Shown: positions 8,192 to 17,477 of the stretch, piece after piece
Position numbering within the stretch: position 1 is the first letter of the stretch
Layout: each line of letters opens with the position of its first letter
Assembly (NCBI GenBank): GCA_002709155.1
Contig: PAQA01000058.1
Span: 1 to 32,765, forward strand
DNA from: Rhodospirillaceae bacterium
GTDB lineage: Bacteria; Pseudomonadota; Alphaproteobacteria; Thalassobaculales; Thalassobaculaceae
Direction of reading: 5' to 3'
Length of the DNA: 32,765 nt
The notes under the pieces: model-generated
The model's input: only the letters and a program-made list of their open reading frames with translations
Databases searched by the model: none
Told to the model about the DNA's origin: nothing
Position numbers and translations under genes: made by a program

Positions 8192-8653
8192 GTGAAAAAA
8201 AATTACGCAGAAGATTATAAGTCAGGTGAAGTTTTTAATCTGGGCACTTACGAGGTCACGGCTGAAGAAATATCCACCTTCGCAGAGAAATACGATCCCT
8301 TTCCTTTTCACATCGATGAAAAGGCCGCCAAGGAAACGATTTTCGGCGGAATTATTTCCAGTGGCTGGTTGACTGCTCTCATATGGCTCCGATTAATGCA
8401 TAAATCATTTCTAAACTACGAAACAACCTTAGGGTCCCCAGGCCATGAAGAGATGATATGGCCGACCCCAGTCCGCGCTGGAGACAATTTAACCGGCTGG
8501 CTTGAAATCAAGGAAAGTCGGGTATCAAAGAGTAAACCTAATTTAGGCTTTGTCCGCTACACAGCTAAATTGCTCAACCAGAATGAAAAAGAGGTGTTTG
8601 TTACAACTTCTACGATAATTGTAAGTACTGAGCCAAAAGGCCCAAAAGCTTAA
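8192..8653 (+). CDS. MaoC-like (R)-specific enoyl hydratase family protein
   Basis: This is a hot-dog fold protein of the MaoC dehydratase family, whose members hydrate enoyl-CoA thioesters or related substrates. The hydratase signature is present: Asp35 and His40 within YDPFPFHID, then FGGIISSGWLTA, which forms the substrate-side loop. The 153-residue single-domain length is typical. It starts with GTG, set by a strong GGAGGG seven bases upstream. It stands alone between the tRNA and a convergent small gene, so its substrate cannot be inferred from context. Confidence 0.85.
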   Translation: MKKNYAEDYKSGEVFNLGTYEVTAEEISTFAEKYDPFPFHIDEKAAKETIFGGIISSGWLTALIWLRLMHKSFLNYETTLGSPGHEEMIWPTPVRAGDNLTGWLEIKESRVSKSKPNLGFVRYTAKLLNQNEKEVFVTTSTIIVSTEPKGPKA

Positions 8654-8710
8654 TCACTTTTAAAAGTTAGGCTTAGACAGTTTTCCAACGATAGCGTGCT
8701 AGAAAAAGAG

Positions 8711-8902
8711 CTACTGTATCGGATGTGATACTTTTGGAGGCACCCACAATTCCAACTCTGCTTTAGCTTTTACTGATTTAGGAGCGGTCGTCCATCCAAC
8801 CAATTGATAAACTCCTACGACAGTCTCTCCATCTTTGGTCTTCATCTCAGCGTGCAAAATATTCGCGTCCTCATCAATTTGTAGCACTTTACCGTCAAAC
8901 AT
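8711..8902 (-). CDS. Small uncharacterised protein (63 aa)
   Basis: I do not recognise this family. The protein is soluble, begins MFDGKVLQIDEDANIL and looks beta-rich, with a short conserved-looking VYQLVGWTTAP segment. An upstream in-frame ATG at 8914 exists, but that codon overlaps a strong GGAGG whose spacing fits the ATG at 8902, so the shorter start is chosen. It converges on the MaoC-like gene and runs in the same direction as the gene at 9082-9501, from which it is separated by 179 bases holding nothing I recognise. Confidence 0.6.
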   Translation of the reverse strand: MFDGKVLQIDEDANILHAEMKTKDGETVVGVYQLVGWTTAPKSVKAKAELELWVPPKVSHPIQ

Positions 8903-9081
8903 TTTAACCTCCATAAGTCAGGGTTGTATCCGCTTATCAGTAAAACATGGAACAATTGATTCCATTTACAAGTTCAAATTCGAAAGAATAACAGACACTC
9001 AATTGCTCATTTATAGAGGTGCAGGGAATTTACTATATACTCAACTAAGCCAAGTGCAGCCTAATACGCCGTATATGGTCG

Positions 9082-9501
9082 TTAAAATTTATTAAAAAAA
9101 TTATTAAGGCCCTCGAAACCATATAGAGCTCCTAGGCCGCCTACAAGGATCAAGAGCAACCAAAATGCCGCCTTAACCGCTATCACAAGATCTTTTCTAC
9201 CTGTATTTTTCCCCTTATCTGTAGGAGGTCTTCCGCGCCGTCGAGGAACAATATCGGCCTTTGCCTCCGGCTGGCCCTGTTTAGTTTTTATTTTAGTCGT
9301 AGTATTGAATATGGTAGTTTCTTTGGATCCACCCGTTTTATCATCATAAACCTCGCTTATCACCTTTGCGCCGTCAATGTGGGGGTCTCCATGAAGATTT
9401 CTAGCCGCCTCAATAGCTTCGTCGCGATCAGAGTATATTGTATCTGTCTGCCACTCATCGCCTTTTAAGCTTAAAACCTCGTAGGTCGTCTCTTTAGACA
9501 T
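9082..9501 (-). CDS. Uncharacterised single-pass membrane protein with basic RGRPP motif
   Basis: This 139-residue protein has no family I can name. The N-terminal ~65 residues look like a small soluble alpha/beta domain (TTYEVLSLKGDEWQTDTIYS, then an acidic helix). A basic linker PRRRGRPPTDKGKN follows near residues 86-99 and resembles an AT-hook core, and one transmembrane helix spans about residues 108-130 close to the C-terminus. The start is supported by GAGG upstream of the ATG. The arrangement suggests an inner-membrane-anchored protein with its bulk in the cytoplasm. DNA binding by the RGRPP segment is possible but unproven. Confidence 0.65.
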   Translation of the reverse strand: MSKETTYEVLSLKGDEWQTDTIYSDRDEAIEAARNLHGDPHIDGAKVISEVYDDKTGGSKETTIFNTTTKIKTKQGQPEAKADIVPRRRGRPPTDKGKNTGRKDLVIAVKAAFWLLLILVGGLGALYGFEGLNNFFNKF

Positions 9502-9616
9502 TGGACCTCAATTCTCCAGATGAGTACAATTGCCGTTACGTACGTGTTTATTCCTGTATTTCTCTATTGGCAATAAAAAATAAGCCTTCGCCGACAAGAG
9601 TTTTCCTTAAATGACT

Positions 9617-9643
9617 AGGGCGCCAATTAAAAATTGGCGCCCT
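9617..9643 (-). terminator. Perfect hairpin downstream of the Bax-inhibitor-1 family gene
   Basis: AGGGCGCCAATT pairs perfectly with AATTGGCGCCCT around a three-base loop, giving a 12-base-pair GC-rich stem. It begins 25 bases after the stop at 9668 and ahead of the next minus-strand gene, which fits a terminator for that unit. The U-tract on the minus-strand side is poor (TAGTCATTT), while the plus-strand side is more T-rich, so it may also act bidirectionally or simply protect an mRNA 3' end. Confidence 0.6.
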
Positions 9644-9667
9644 CTTTATACTCTTATTTTTGTATTT

Positions 9668-10399
9668 CTATTCGCGGTTTCCGAAAAGGCTCAATAACAT
9701 TATGAACAAATTAATGAAATCTAAGTAAAGTCTAAGTGCTCCATAGATCGATTTCTTAGCTTGTGTCTCAGAATCATCGCCTTCCCAGTACTCATTCTTG
9801 ATCGATTGAGTGTCATATGCTGTCAGCCCAGCAAATACAAGCACTCCGATCACCGAAATCCCAAATTGCAAAGCTGAAGATGCTAAGAAGATATTAACAA
9901 CCGATGCTATGAGTATCCCTATCAATCCCATGAATAAGAATGATCCCATACCCGTGAGATCTTTTTTGGTGGTGTACCCATATAAGCTGGTTCCAGCGAA
10001 CATTCCCGCAGCTATAAAGAAAACGCGAGTAATGCTTTCCCCTGTGTAAACAAGGAATATACTGGACAGGGAGAGACCCATCAGAGCCGCATAAATCCAA
10101 AATACAGTTTGCGCCGTTGATGAGGCCATAGACTGTATCCTGGCAGCAAAAAGAAATACCATTCCAATTGGCGCCAACATGATCACCCATTTTAATGGGG
10201 ACACATATATAGCATAGCCAAAGCCAGTCAGCTGACCGCCTTGTATGGCAAGGAAGGAAGCGCCCAGCGCTATCAGTCCTGTTATAGCCAAGCCAATTGT
10301 CATGTGGTTGTATACGCCGAGCATATATTGCCGCAGGCCTACGTCGACATGCGCATCCGCCGCCTGTGCTCGCGACATCATTCTAGGATCTAAAGCCAT
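9668..10399 (-). CDS. Bax inhibitor-1/YccA (UPF0005) family membrane protein
   Basis: This is an integral membrane protein with about seven hydrophobic helices across 243 residues and the family's C-terminal features: GLTAYDTQSIKNEYW, then ALRLYLDFINLFIMLLSLFG. Bacterial members (YbhL/YccA) are linked to calcium-leak channel activity or to modulation of the FtsH protease; which applies here is unknown. The start is the ATG at 10399, preceded at good distance by AAAGG; a frame opening at a TTG at 10414 adds only five residues and has no site. It follows rlmN in the same direction after a 121-base gap. Confidence 0.88.
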   Translation of the reverse strand: MALDPRMMSRAQAADAHVDVGLRQYMLGVYNHMTIGLAITGLIALGASFLAIQGGQLTGFGYAIYVSPLKWVIMLAPIGMVFLFAARIQSMASSTAQTVFWIYAALMGLSLSSIFLVYTGESITRVFFIAAGMFAGTSLYGYTTKKDLTGMGSFLFMGLIGILIASVVNIFLASSALQFGISVIGVLVFAGLTAYDTQSIKNEYWEGDDSETQAKKSIYGALRLYLDFINLFIMLLSLFGNRE

Positions 10400-10520
10400 A
10401 ATAAAACCTTTCAAAACTATCTCTTATACCTACTATATAGCCACACTAACTGAAAAATTCAATGTGATTAAACACCGCAACTGGTGAATTTAAATACCTT
10501 CTGCTTATAATTAACTTTTT

Positions 10521-11651
10521 TCAGGCTGAACCGATAAAGTCTGGAACCCGATCACGTTTCTTCAATCTCAAACTCTCCGACTTTAATTGACCACATGCTG
10601 CCAGGATATCACTTCCCCTAGGTGCGCGAACTGGCGATGGATATCCAGCATCCATTATAATTTTTGAAAATTCTTGAATCTGCTTCGAGTCCGAGCACTC
10701 ATATGGAGAACCGGGCCAGGGATTGAATGGAATTAAATTAATTTTAGCGGGAATCCCTTCCATTAACTTCACCAGCTCTTTTGCATCGCCTAAACTGTCA
10801 TTTATTCCTTTTAACATAACATATTCAAAAGTGATGCGACGCGCATTATTTACACCCGGATAGCTTCTGCAGGCTTTTAGTAATTCTTTTATCGGGTATT
10901 TTTTATTAATAGGGACTAACACATCTCTCACTGGATCTGTGACCGCGTGCAGTGAAATAGCTAAATTAACATCCGTTTCTATTCCGCATTTATGAATTTC
11001 CGGCACAACCCCCGACGTTGACAGCGTTATTCTTCTCTTCGATATAGAAATACCTTCATTGTCCATAATGATCTGGAGCGACTTAATAACATTATCCAAA
11101 TTATACAGAGGTTCACCCATGCCCATTAATACAATGTTAGTGATAGGTCGGCCTGGCTGGGCAGAAGGCCATGCCTCAAGCGAGTCCATCGCCGTGAGTA
11201 CTTGCCCAACAATCTCGGATGGTTCTAAATTTCTGACGAGCCTTTGAGTTCCCGTATGACAAAACGAACACGTTAGAGTGCAGCCTATTTGGGAGGATAT
11301 ACATAGAGTACCTCGGTCCTTTTCTGGGATAAATACTGTTTCCGCCTCAGTTCCATCCAAAAATTTCAAAAGCCATTTGACTGTGCCATCGACACTTCGT
11401 TGCTCTTGAGAAATACCAGGCCTGGAAAGCACATATGCCTGACTTAATTCCTCTCTTATTGGTATAGAAAGGGTAGTCATTTCAGAAAAATCTGTGGTGC
11501 CTTTATGATAAACCCAGTGCCAAACTTGTTTTGCGCGAAATTTAGCAAGTCCTGCATCTACAAGTACTTTTTCAAGTTCAGATCTTGTTAAACCTACTAA
11601 ATTTATTTTGGGTTCAGCTACATTATTTTGTAATCCCGGTTTTATTTGCAT
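10521..11651 (-). CDS. rlmN: Dual-specificity 23S rRNA/tRNA methyltransferase RlmN
   Basis: This is a radical-SAM enzyme that methylates C2 of A2503 in 23S rRNA and A37 of some tRNAs. The iron-sulfur motif CxxxCxxC is at Cys124/Cys128/Cys131. The catalytic cysteine pair appears to be Cys353 (LAACGQL), the methyl carrier, and Cys117 or a neighbour. The motifs GMGEPLYN and RRITLSTSG are intact. At 376 residues it is full length. Its start overlaps the ialB stop by ten bases, so its translation is likely coupled to that gene. Confidence 0.95.
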   Translation of the reverse strand: MQIKPGLQNNVAEPKINLVGLTRSELEKVLVDAGLAKFRAKQVWHWVYHKGTTDFSEMTTLSIPIREELSQAYVLSRPGISQEQRSVDGTVKWLLKFLDGTEAETVFIPEKDRGTLCISSQIGCTLTCSFCHTGTQRLVRNLEPSEIVGQVLTAMDSLEAWPSAQPGRPITNIVLMGMGEPLYNLDNVIKSLQIIMDNEGISISKRRITLSTSGVVPEIHKCGIETDVNLAISLHAVTDPVRDVLVPINKKYPIKELLKACRSYPGVNNARRITFEYVMLKGINDSLGDAKELVKLMEGIPAKINLIPFNPWPGSPYECSDSKQIQEFSKIIMDAGYPSPVRAPRGSDILAACGQLKSESLRLKKRDRVPDFIGSA

Positions 11652-12154
11652 GCCTTATCAATTCTTTTTTTCATAGCCGTAAAACCAGATAAAGAGTAGG
11701 TATCCGTTGTCTTAGTACCTCGACTAGATGTGCCATACACCACCATTCTATTGCCGCCCTTCATCGCCTTTACAAGTTTTGCGTCTAACTCTGGGTTTGC
11801 CGACCATGCGCCGTCCTGTTGTGTAAAAAGTTTAAAACTTTTTTTATTTATTTTAACCTTAACTTCACTACCCTTTTTAAAATTGTACCCCGCTATAAAA
11901 TTCACTTCTCCGTTTATTTTTTTCCTAGGCCTATTTGTCACCAATGCGTATGGCTGACCACGCTTCTTATATTTTCCTCTTTGTTTTTTGGGGGCGCTGG
12001 CAATATAGCATACTTTTCCGCCCTCACCTGAGAAGGTATAAGCCGCCCAATCTCGTTTTTCTGAAATCTTTTTAGGGTCTGCTGCATTTGCATTTGTTAT
12101 TGAAGTAATAGTGAATATAGAAATTAAAAACCAAAAAGAAAAACAATATCTCAT
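11642..12154 (-). CDS. Exported IalB (invasion-associated locus B) family protein
   Basis: A signal peptide covers residues 1-24 (hydrophobic [13 protein letters not shown], cleavage after NANA), followed by a ~145-residue periplasmic beta-rich domain. Matching family features are WAAYTF near the start of the mature chain, an internal Cys in [15 protein letters not shown], and a final cysteine in DKACK that could pair with it. IalB-type proteins sit directly upstream of rlmN in many alphaproteobacteria, as here. The Bartonella name refers to erythrocyte invasion, but that role should not be carried over to free-living relatives. Confidence 0.8.
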   Translation of the reverse strand: MRYCFSFWFLISIFTITSITNANAADPKKISEKRDWAAYTFSGEGGKVCYIASAPKKQRGKYKKRGQPYALVTNRPRKKINGEVNFIAGYNFKKGSEVKVKINKKSFKLFTQQDGAWSANPELDAKLVKAMKGGNRMVVYGTSSRGTKTTDTYSLSGFTAMKKRIDKACK

Positions 12155-12225
12155 TAAACCGAATCTCTACTAATTTTTAGTTGCAATCATCGAGGCACAT
12201 GAACCTTAGCTCTATTAATTCTACC

Positions 12226-12321
12226 TCAACCGCCCATTAATAGCTTCTTTAGCACATCTATCCCTGAAAAAGTAGCTAAGAAGCAAATTAAGAACAGAAC
12301 AAAACATCTATTTTCTGGCAT
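12226..12321 (-). CDS. Possible 31-aa single-pass membrane peptide
   Basis: This short frame begins ATG at 12321 after AGGTATT and encodes a peptide with a charged N-terminus (MPENRC), a ~20-residue hydrophobic core (FVLFLICFLATFSGIDVL) and a short basic tail, ending at TGA. It lies in the 421-base interval between ialB and cobN, which otherwise has only the frame at 12337-12558. The ordered charge-hydrophobic-charge layout is the only evidence for a real product. Confidence 0.3.
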   Translation of the reverse strand: MPENRCFVLFLICFLATFSGIDVLKKLLMGG

Positions 12322-12336
12322 AATACCTATGCCTCT

Positions 12337-12558
12337 TCAATTGCATTTCAACATGAGGGGCCGCACTCGTAACCATGACATCAATTCTTTACGATCGAAA
12401 ATCAAAGCCTTAACAGCTGGCAAAGTGGGATACTTGATAAGTTTACTAATAAAGCTAGGTAAGTTTGGTCGCTTACTCCTATCTTGGATAGCCACACTCA
12501 TTATTTCAGGAATGAAATCAATTGTACCTGCAATCGAACCACCCGCATTAGGTCGCAT
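12337..12558 (-). CDS. Possible small protein behind cobN, or gene remnant (73 aa)
   Basis: This is an unrecognised soluble, basic sequence beginning MRPNAGGSIAGTIDFIPEI. The frame opens 17 bases after the cobN stop and has no visible ribosome binding site. It remains open upstream into the cobN 3' end, which is what a gene fragment would also look like. A convergent plus-strand frame over the same bases (12329-12592) is less protein-like. If real, it would be the last gene of the riboswitch-controlled cobW-cobN unit. Confidence 0.3.
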   Translation of the reverse strand: MRPNAGGSIAGTIDFIPEIMSVAIQDRSKRPNLPSFISKLIKYPTLPAVKALIFDRKELMSWLRVRPLMLKCN

Positions 12559-12575
12559 ACCAAAGTCAATAAATC

Positions 12576-15500
12576 TTAATTTAAAAGTCTGATTTGTGCC
12601 AACTGATCAACTATGGAGTTACGACTGGGCCTCCACAAGCCCCGATCCTGTGCTTCAGTGAGTCGTTCAACGATGTCTTTTAACGCGTTTGAGTTGTGTT
12701 GCTCGAGAAAATCTCTTACCTCTGAGTTTTCTATGTAAGCCTCAAAAACTGCGTCAAAATGGTGATTCTTAACACATCGCGATGTTGCGGCAAACGCGAA
12801 TAAATAATCCACTGTAGCAGCCAGTTCAAATCCACCCTTATACCCATGGCGCATAACACCGTGTATCCATTTTGGGTTTACTGCTCTTCCCCGAACAACA
12901 CGACCTATTTCATCCTCCAAAGTTCTAATCTTTGGAGTTTCTGGTTTAGAATTATCACCATGATAAATGACAGGCTGAGCTCCGGAAAAATGCCTGACAG
13001 CAGCACTCAGGCCACCCTGAAATTGGTAGTAATCGTCCGAGTCCAGAATGTCATGCTCACGATTATCTTGGTTATGCAAGACAACTTGTATTCTCTTCAA
13101 GCGAGAGCGAAAAAGTTCTTGCTCCTGCTCACCATACACTCCCGTACCATACGCGAAACCTCCCCATTTGACGTAGGTTTCAGCAAAGTCATCATCCGAA
13201 TCCCAAATACCCTCATCTATGAGTGCTTGCATTCCCGCTCCATAAGTTCCCGGTTTTGATCCAAAAACTCGGGTAGCTGCACGACTTAACGCGGTTTCTT
13301 CGTCGATATCGTTATTTTTCAGCTCATTAACATCATTTCCGACGGTCCATGCTAGCGGATTTTCTTCCTTTGGTTCATCTAAGATTGCTACCGCTCTAAT
13401 TGCCGAATCTAAGAGCTCTAGTTGATACGGAAACGCATCGCGAAAGAACCCCGAAACACGAAAAGTCACGTCTACTCTGGGTCTATCTAGCACCGTGAGT
13501 GGTATAATATTAAAACTAGTCAAGCGACCAGATACTGGTTCCCATTCTGGACTAACACCCATAAACGCAAGTGCCTGAGCAATATCGTCCCCACCAGTTC
13601 TCATATTTGAGGTTCCCCAAGCCGATAAAGCAATCGCCTTTGGCCACTCACCATGATCTTGGCGATGCTTATCTAATACTAATCCCGCAGCCTTCCAACC
13701 TAATCTCCACGCTGTCGGCGTTGGGATAGAGCGAGTATCGACCGAATAAAAGTTTCGACCCGTTGGTAGAACATCGCTCCTGCCTCTAGTTGGAGCTCCT
13801 GACGGGCCAGGTGCTATGAATTTACCCGCTAATGCTCCACAAACACTCGCTAATTCATTAGGACCGCTGTTTAAAACTGCTGGTCTTAGCTGCGCTTCTA
13901 GAAAGTCCAATACTTTCTTCGTTTTCGACCATGTTGGGTCTATTTCCAATACTCCTGAAACAATTGCTTTAGCTAGGAGTTCTAATCGCTCCACAGTATC
14001 GCCATGACTTCTCCAGATTTCCGTAGGTAAAATATTTAACAAGTATTGGTGTTTTTGCCCCAACCAAACATCAGACATATCGCAATCCAGTGGATCAAAT
14101 TCTAACAAGCCAAGGTCTTCAGCTATGGCCCGGGTCAACGAGGCGTCTTCACCTCTGTTACCAGAACGCGGCACTCTCAATAAAGCTACCAAAAGGTCAT
14201 GCAGAGAGTTTCCTTTAGGACTCTCACCAAGTATATGAAGGCCATCGCGAATTTGCATTTCTTTCAAATCGCAGAGATATGCATCTAATTTCTGCAGTTT
14301 TTGGGAGTCAGCATCCGCATTTTTTATCCCACAATCAATATCGATTTTTAAACTCTGAGCATTTTCTATAATTTTTTGGGACAATAAACTTGTGCGCCGT
14401 GGATCCAAATTTACCGCCTGGTAATACTCGTCCAACAAATTTTCTAAATGAATCAATTTGTCATAAGTTTCAGCTCTAGTTAATGGAGGGGTCAAATGAT
14501 CCACGATCGTTGCGGTGGTTCGTCGTTTTGCTTGTGTCCCTTCACCGGGATCATTTACAATAAACGGGTAGATCAGTGGGGTAGGGCCCAAAGCAGCTTC
14601 AGGGTAACATCCGTCAGATAGCGCTATAGATTTTCCAGGGAGCCATTCGAGATTACCATGCTTTCCTAAATGAATAACTGCATGAGCTTTAAACGAGTAC
14701 CGTAACCAAGCATAAAAGGCCATATAACCATGCGGAGGTACAAGGGCTTGATCATGATAAGTAGCTTTTGGGTCTATATTGTAACCTCGGGCGGGCTGAA
14801 CCCCAATAATGAGATTTCCAAAAGTATGTAATGAAAGAATAAAATCATCACCAACTACGAATGGATCATTTCTTAAATCGCCCCAGCGCTCCAGGATCTG
14901 TTCTTGCACTGCTGCATCTAATCCAGAGAAAAAATCACGGTAATCTTTAATAGAGAGTTTTATGTGGCCGGTCCTAGCTTTCTTTCCGCTCAATTGATTG
15001 GTTGGCCCATCAATTAGTTGGGACATAAGCGGGGCTACACTGGTTGGCACAGCCTCCAGATTGTAACCAAACTTTTTTAATTCCAGTATGATATTAATAA
15101 GACTGGCAGGAGTGTCCAAACCAACGCCGTTTCCAACTCGACTGTCTTTATTGGGATAATTACTCAATATGATTGCTATGCGCTTTTGGTTCTCAGGAAG
15201 TTCACTTAAAATCACCCAATTTTTTACAAGCTCACAGACAAATCGCACCCTATTTAAATCAGCGTTATGAATCACAATTGCACATTCTGTACTCGGGTCA
15301 AAATGCGTGCTCTTTTTGAATGAAACAGCCCTAGATATTAACCGTCCGTCAACCTCAGGTAGGGCTACATTCATCGCAATATCTCGGGAAGATAGACCTG
15401 CATCCGAAGTCTCCCATTCTTCGTGAGAGGAACCAGACAGGATCAATTGGAAGACAGGACAATCGATATCCTCAAATGGGGCAATCTTTCCAACAGAACC

Positions 15501-16319
15501 CAGTTTTGAAGATGCAAAACTTGTAAAGTTCAATATGGCTCTTATTCTCTGGGTGCTTGGTATTGATTTGATTAATGATGAGGAAAAATTGTCCTTCAAG
15601 CTAGAAACGTAAATTGGTAACGCATTGAAGCCCAACTCTCTGACCATATTGATAACCGAATTTATTGGCTCTAGGTTGCCAGACAACATTAAAGCTCGGT
15701 AAAAGGTAATCAATATAACAGAACGTTCGGGTGTCCAGCACTTTTCGATATTAAAAAAGCTTGGTAAATCGATTGAGGGCCAATAAAAACCAGCTTTCAA
15801 TAAAGGAGCAGGTTCTTTCCACGGTTTCTTGTCACCCAAAATTGAATTCGCGTAGATTAATAAGTTTAATGCATTATCTATTCCCCCGTGTGTAAAATAC
15901 ATCCAACATCGTTCGGTTATTTCCGGGGATACAGTGGAGTAGCTTGTCAACTCCAAGTCTGGTTTATCATCACCAGGAATTACTACTAATCTAATGTCAA
16001 ACTTTTTGGCAACCGCTTCAATTTCGCTTAAGCCGTATAACCAATAATTGCGACCACCGATTAAACGTATAATGATCAAACGGGCATAACAGAGCGTCTT
16101 CTCGATGTATAAATCGACAGAGAGATTATGATTTAGTTGAAGTAAATTAGCTAATCGAAGCGAGTGTTTTCCCATCTTCAAGCGTTGAAATGCGGCAGAC
16201 AAGCAAGCTAGATCACTGTCTGCCGCAGACAAAATTACTATGTCACCCGGACTTTGGCAAAGATCGATGGCATCATTCTGATCGGAGATAATACCACTCG
16301 TGGAGGCGAGTAAATGCAT
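12576..16319 (-). CDS. cobN: Aerobic cobaltochelatase large subunit CobN
   Basis: CobN binds hydrogenobyrinic acid a,c-diamide and inserts Co2+ in an ATP-driven reaction together with the CobS and CobT ring subunits. At 1247 residues it is the usual full length. The family motif HLGKHGNLEWLPGKS is found near residues 545-560, and the C-terminal third contains AWGTSNMRTGGDDIAQALAF-type and YGAGMQALIDEG segments shared by CobN and the magnesium chelatase subunit BchH. The ATG at 16319 follows AGAG and lies 13 bases after cobW. Its partner subunits are encoded about 3 kb away at 19554-22489. Confidence 0.96.
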   Translation of the reverse strand: MHLLASTSGIISDQNDAIDLCQSPGDIVILSAADSDLACLSAAFQRLKMGKHSLRLANLLQLNHNLSVDLYIEKTLCYARLIIIRLIGGRNYWLYGLSEIEAVAKKFDIRLVVIPGDDKPDLELTSYSTVSPEITERCWMYFTHGGIDNALNLLIYANSILGDKKPWKEPAPLLKAGFYWPSIDLPSFFNIEKCWTPERSVILITFYRALMLSGNLEPINSVINMVRELGFNALPIYVSSLKDNFSSSLIKSIPSTQRIRAILNFTSFASSKLGSVGKIAPFEDIDCPVFQLILSGSSHEEWETSDAGLSSRDIAMNVALPEVDGRLISRAVSFKKSTHFDPSTECAIVIHNADLNRVRFVCELVKNWVILSELPENQKRIAIILSNYPNKDSRVGNGVGLDTPASLINIILELKKFGYNLEAVPTSVAPLMSQLIDGPTNQLSGKKARTGHIKLSIKDYRDFFSGLDAAVQEQILERWGDLRNDPFVVGDDFILSLHTFGNLIIGVQPARGYNIDPKATYHDQALVPPHGYMAFYAWLRYSFKAHAVIHLGKHGNLEWLPGKSIALSDGCYPEAALGPTPLIYPFIVNDPGEGTQAKRRTTATIVDHLTPPLTRAETYDKLIHLENLLDEYYQAVNLDPRRTSLLSQKIIENAQSLKIDIDCGIKNADADSQKLQKLDAYLCDLKEMQIRDGLHILGESPKGNSLHDLLVALLRVPRSGNRGEDASLTRAIAEDLGLLEFDPLDCDMSDVWLGQKHQYLLNILPTEIWRSHGDTVERLELLAKAIVSGVLEIDPTWSKTKKVLDFLEAQLRPAVLNSGPNELASVCGALAGKFIAPGPSGAPTRGRSDVLPTGRNFYSVDTRSIPTPTAWRLGWKAAGLVLDKHRQDHGEWPKAIALSAWGTSNMRTGGDDIAQALAFMGVSPEWEPVSGRLTSFNIIPLTVLDRPRVDVTFRVSGFFRDAFPYQLELLDSAIRAVAILDEPKEENPLAWTVGNDVNELKNNDIDEETALSRAATRVFGSKPGTYGAGMQALIDEGIWDSDDDFAETYVKWGGFAYGTGVYGEQEQELFRSRLKRIQVVLHNQDNREHDILDSDDYYQFQGGLSAAVRHFSGAQPVIYHGDNSKPETPKIRTLEDEIGRVVRGRAVNPKWIHGVMRHGYKGGFELAATVDYLFAFAATSRCVKNHHFDAVFEAYIENSEVRDFLEQHNSNALKDIVERLTEAQDRGLWRPSRNSIVDQLAQIRLLN

Positions 16320-16332
16320 TTCTCTTGGTTCG

Positions 16333-17385
16333 CTAACTCGTTAGTATTTTGGAAATTAAATCTTTTTCCAAACCCGCCTTTCCAATCACAACTAATTTAG
16401 AATGGCGTTCAGAATCTAGGGGCCAATATCTGTCAAAGTAAGTTTCTATTCGCGTCCCAACCGCTTGGATAGCGAGCCGCATAGGCTTATCAGCAATGCT
16501 TATAAACCCTTTAATTCTGAGAATATCGTGGTCCTCTATCACATTACTTAACTTAGTCAAAAAAGTTTGTTCCGCTTGATCACCTTCAAGCGTAACCACA
16601 AAACTATCAAAATCTTCATGGTCGTGATCACTTGCGGTCTCATGATGGGAAGGGCGAGTATCTAGATCAAATTCTGCCTCAATACCTAATCCTAACAGCA
16701 TTGAAGCATCTATTTTTCCATAGCTCGTATGAAGCACCTTAACTTTTGGCCTCTGATATTTAGCCACCTCGCTCTCGATCCGTTCCCATGAACTATCGGC
16801 AATAGACTCCGCTTTATTTAGTACAATAATATCCGCTGATTGAATCTGTTCCTCAAAAAGCTCCTCCAGCGGACTTTCATGATCTAGAGCATCATCCGCT
16901 AACCGCTGTGCTTGGACTTCTAACGGGTCATTGGCAAATAAACCTGATTCAACAGCAACTGAATCTATCACCGCCACCACACCATCCACCGTTGCCCGAG
17001 CATTCACCTCTGGCCAACTAAAAGCTTTTATCAAGGGCTTTGGCAATGCCAAACCCGAGGTTTCAATGATGATGTGTTCAGGGGGATTTGGCCTGTTTAA
17101 TAGAAATTCCATGGTAGGAAGAAAGTCATCCGCAACTGTGCAACAGATACAACCGTTTGCAAGTTCGACAATGTCCCCTTCATCACAATTTTCTAACCCA
17201 CATCCCAACAACAACTCTTTATCAACCCCCAAGTCTCCAAATTCGTTGATAATAAAAGCAAGTTGAAGACCATTAGCAGTCGATATTAAATGTTGTATTA
17301 AGCTCGTTTTTCCCGAACCTAGAAAGCCTGTAATAACAGTAGCCGGAATTTTTCTTAGAGATTGTTTTTTATCTTTTACTTCCAT
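16333..17385 (-). CDS. cobW: CobW-type metal-binding GTPase (COG0523)
   Basis: CobW is a G3E-family P-loop GTPase associated with the cobalt insertion step, probably as a metallochaperone. The Walker A GFLGSGKTS is at residues 20-28, the metal-binding GCICC at 78-82, and ETSG and VLNKAES (the G4 guanine motif) follow. A histidine/aspartate-rich loop (SHHETASDHDHEDFD, about 246-260) is a further likely metal site, and the COG0523 C-terminal domain is complete. The start is the ATG at 17385, since GGAG lies six bases before it; the frame extends to 17454 without support. It is the first gene after a B12 riboswitch. Confidence 0.94.
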   Translation of the reverse strand: MEVKDKKQSLRKIPATVITGFLGSGKTSLIQHLISTANGLQLAFIINEFGDLGVDKELLLGCGLENCDEGDIVELANGCICCTVADDFLPTMEFLLNRPNPPEHIIIETSGLALPKPLIKAFSWPEVNARATVDGVVAVIDSVAVESGLFANDPLEVQAQRLADDALDHESPLEELFEEQIQSADIIVLNKAESIADSSWERIESEVAKYQRPKVKVLHTSYGKIDASMLLGLGIEAEFDLDTRPSHHETASDHDHEDFDSFVVTLEGDQAEQTFLTKLSNVIEDHDILRIKGFISIADKPMRLAIQAVGTRIETYFDRYWPLDSERHSKLVVIGKAGLEKDLISKILTS

Positions 17386-17477
17386 TAGGCGCTCCATAAT
17401 AGCAAACTGGATACATAGTCGCCACCTAACGGAACTACCGCATCCTAACATCACCCCGATCTAGGATTAGTAACGAT

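Noticed and set aside
8835-9095. Plus-strand frame of 86 codons
   Set aside because: It begins antisense to the 63-aa gene with its good ribosome binding site, lacks a start signal, and has no recognisable features.
12329-12592. Plus-strand frame of 87 codons overlapping the cobN end
   Set aside because: No ribosome binding site, overlaps the cobN 3' end in the antisense direction, and looks less protein-like than the minus-strand frame.
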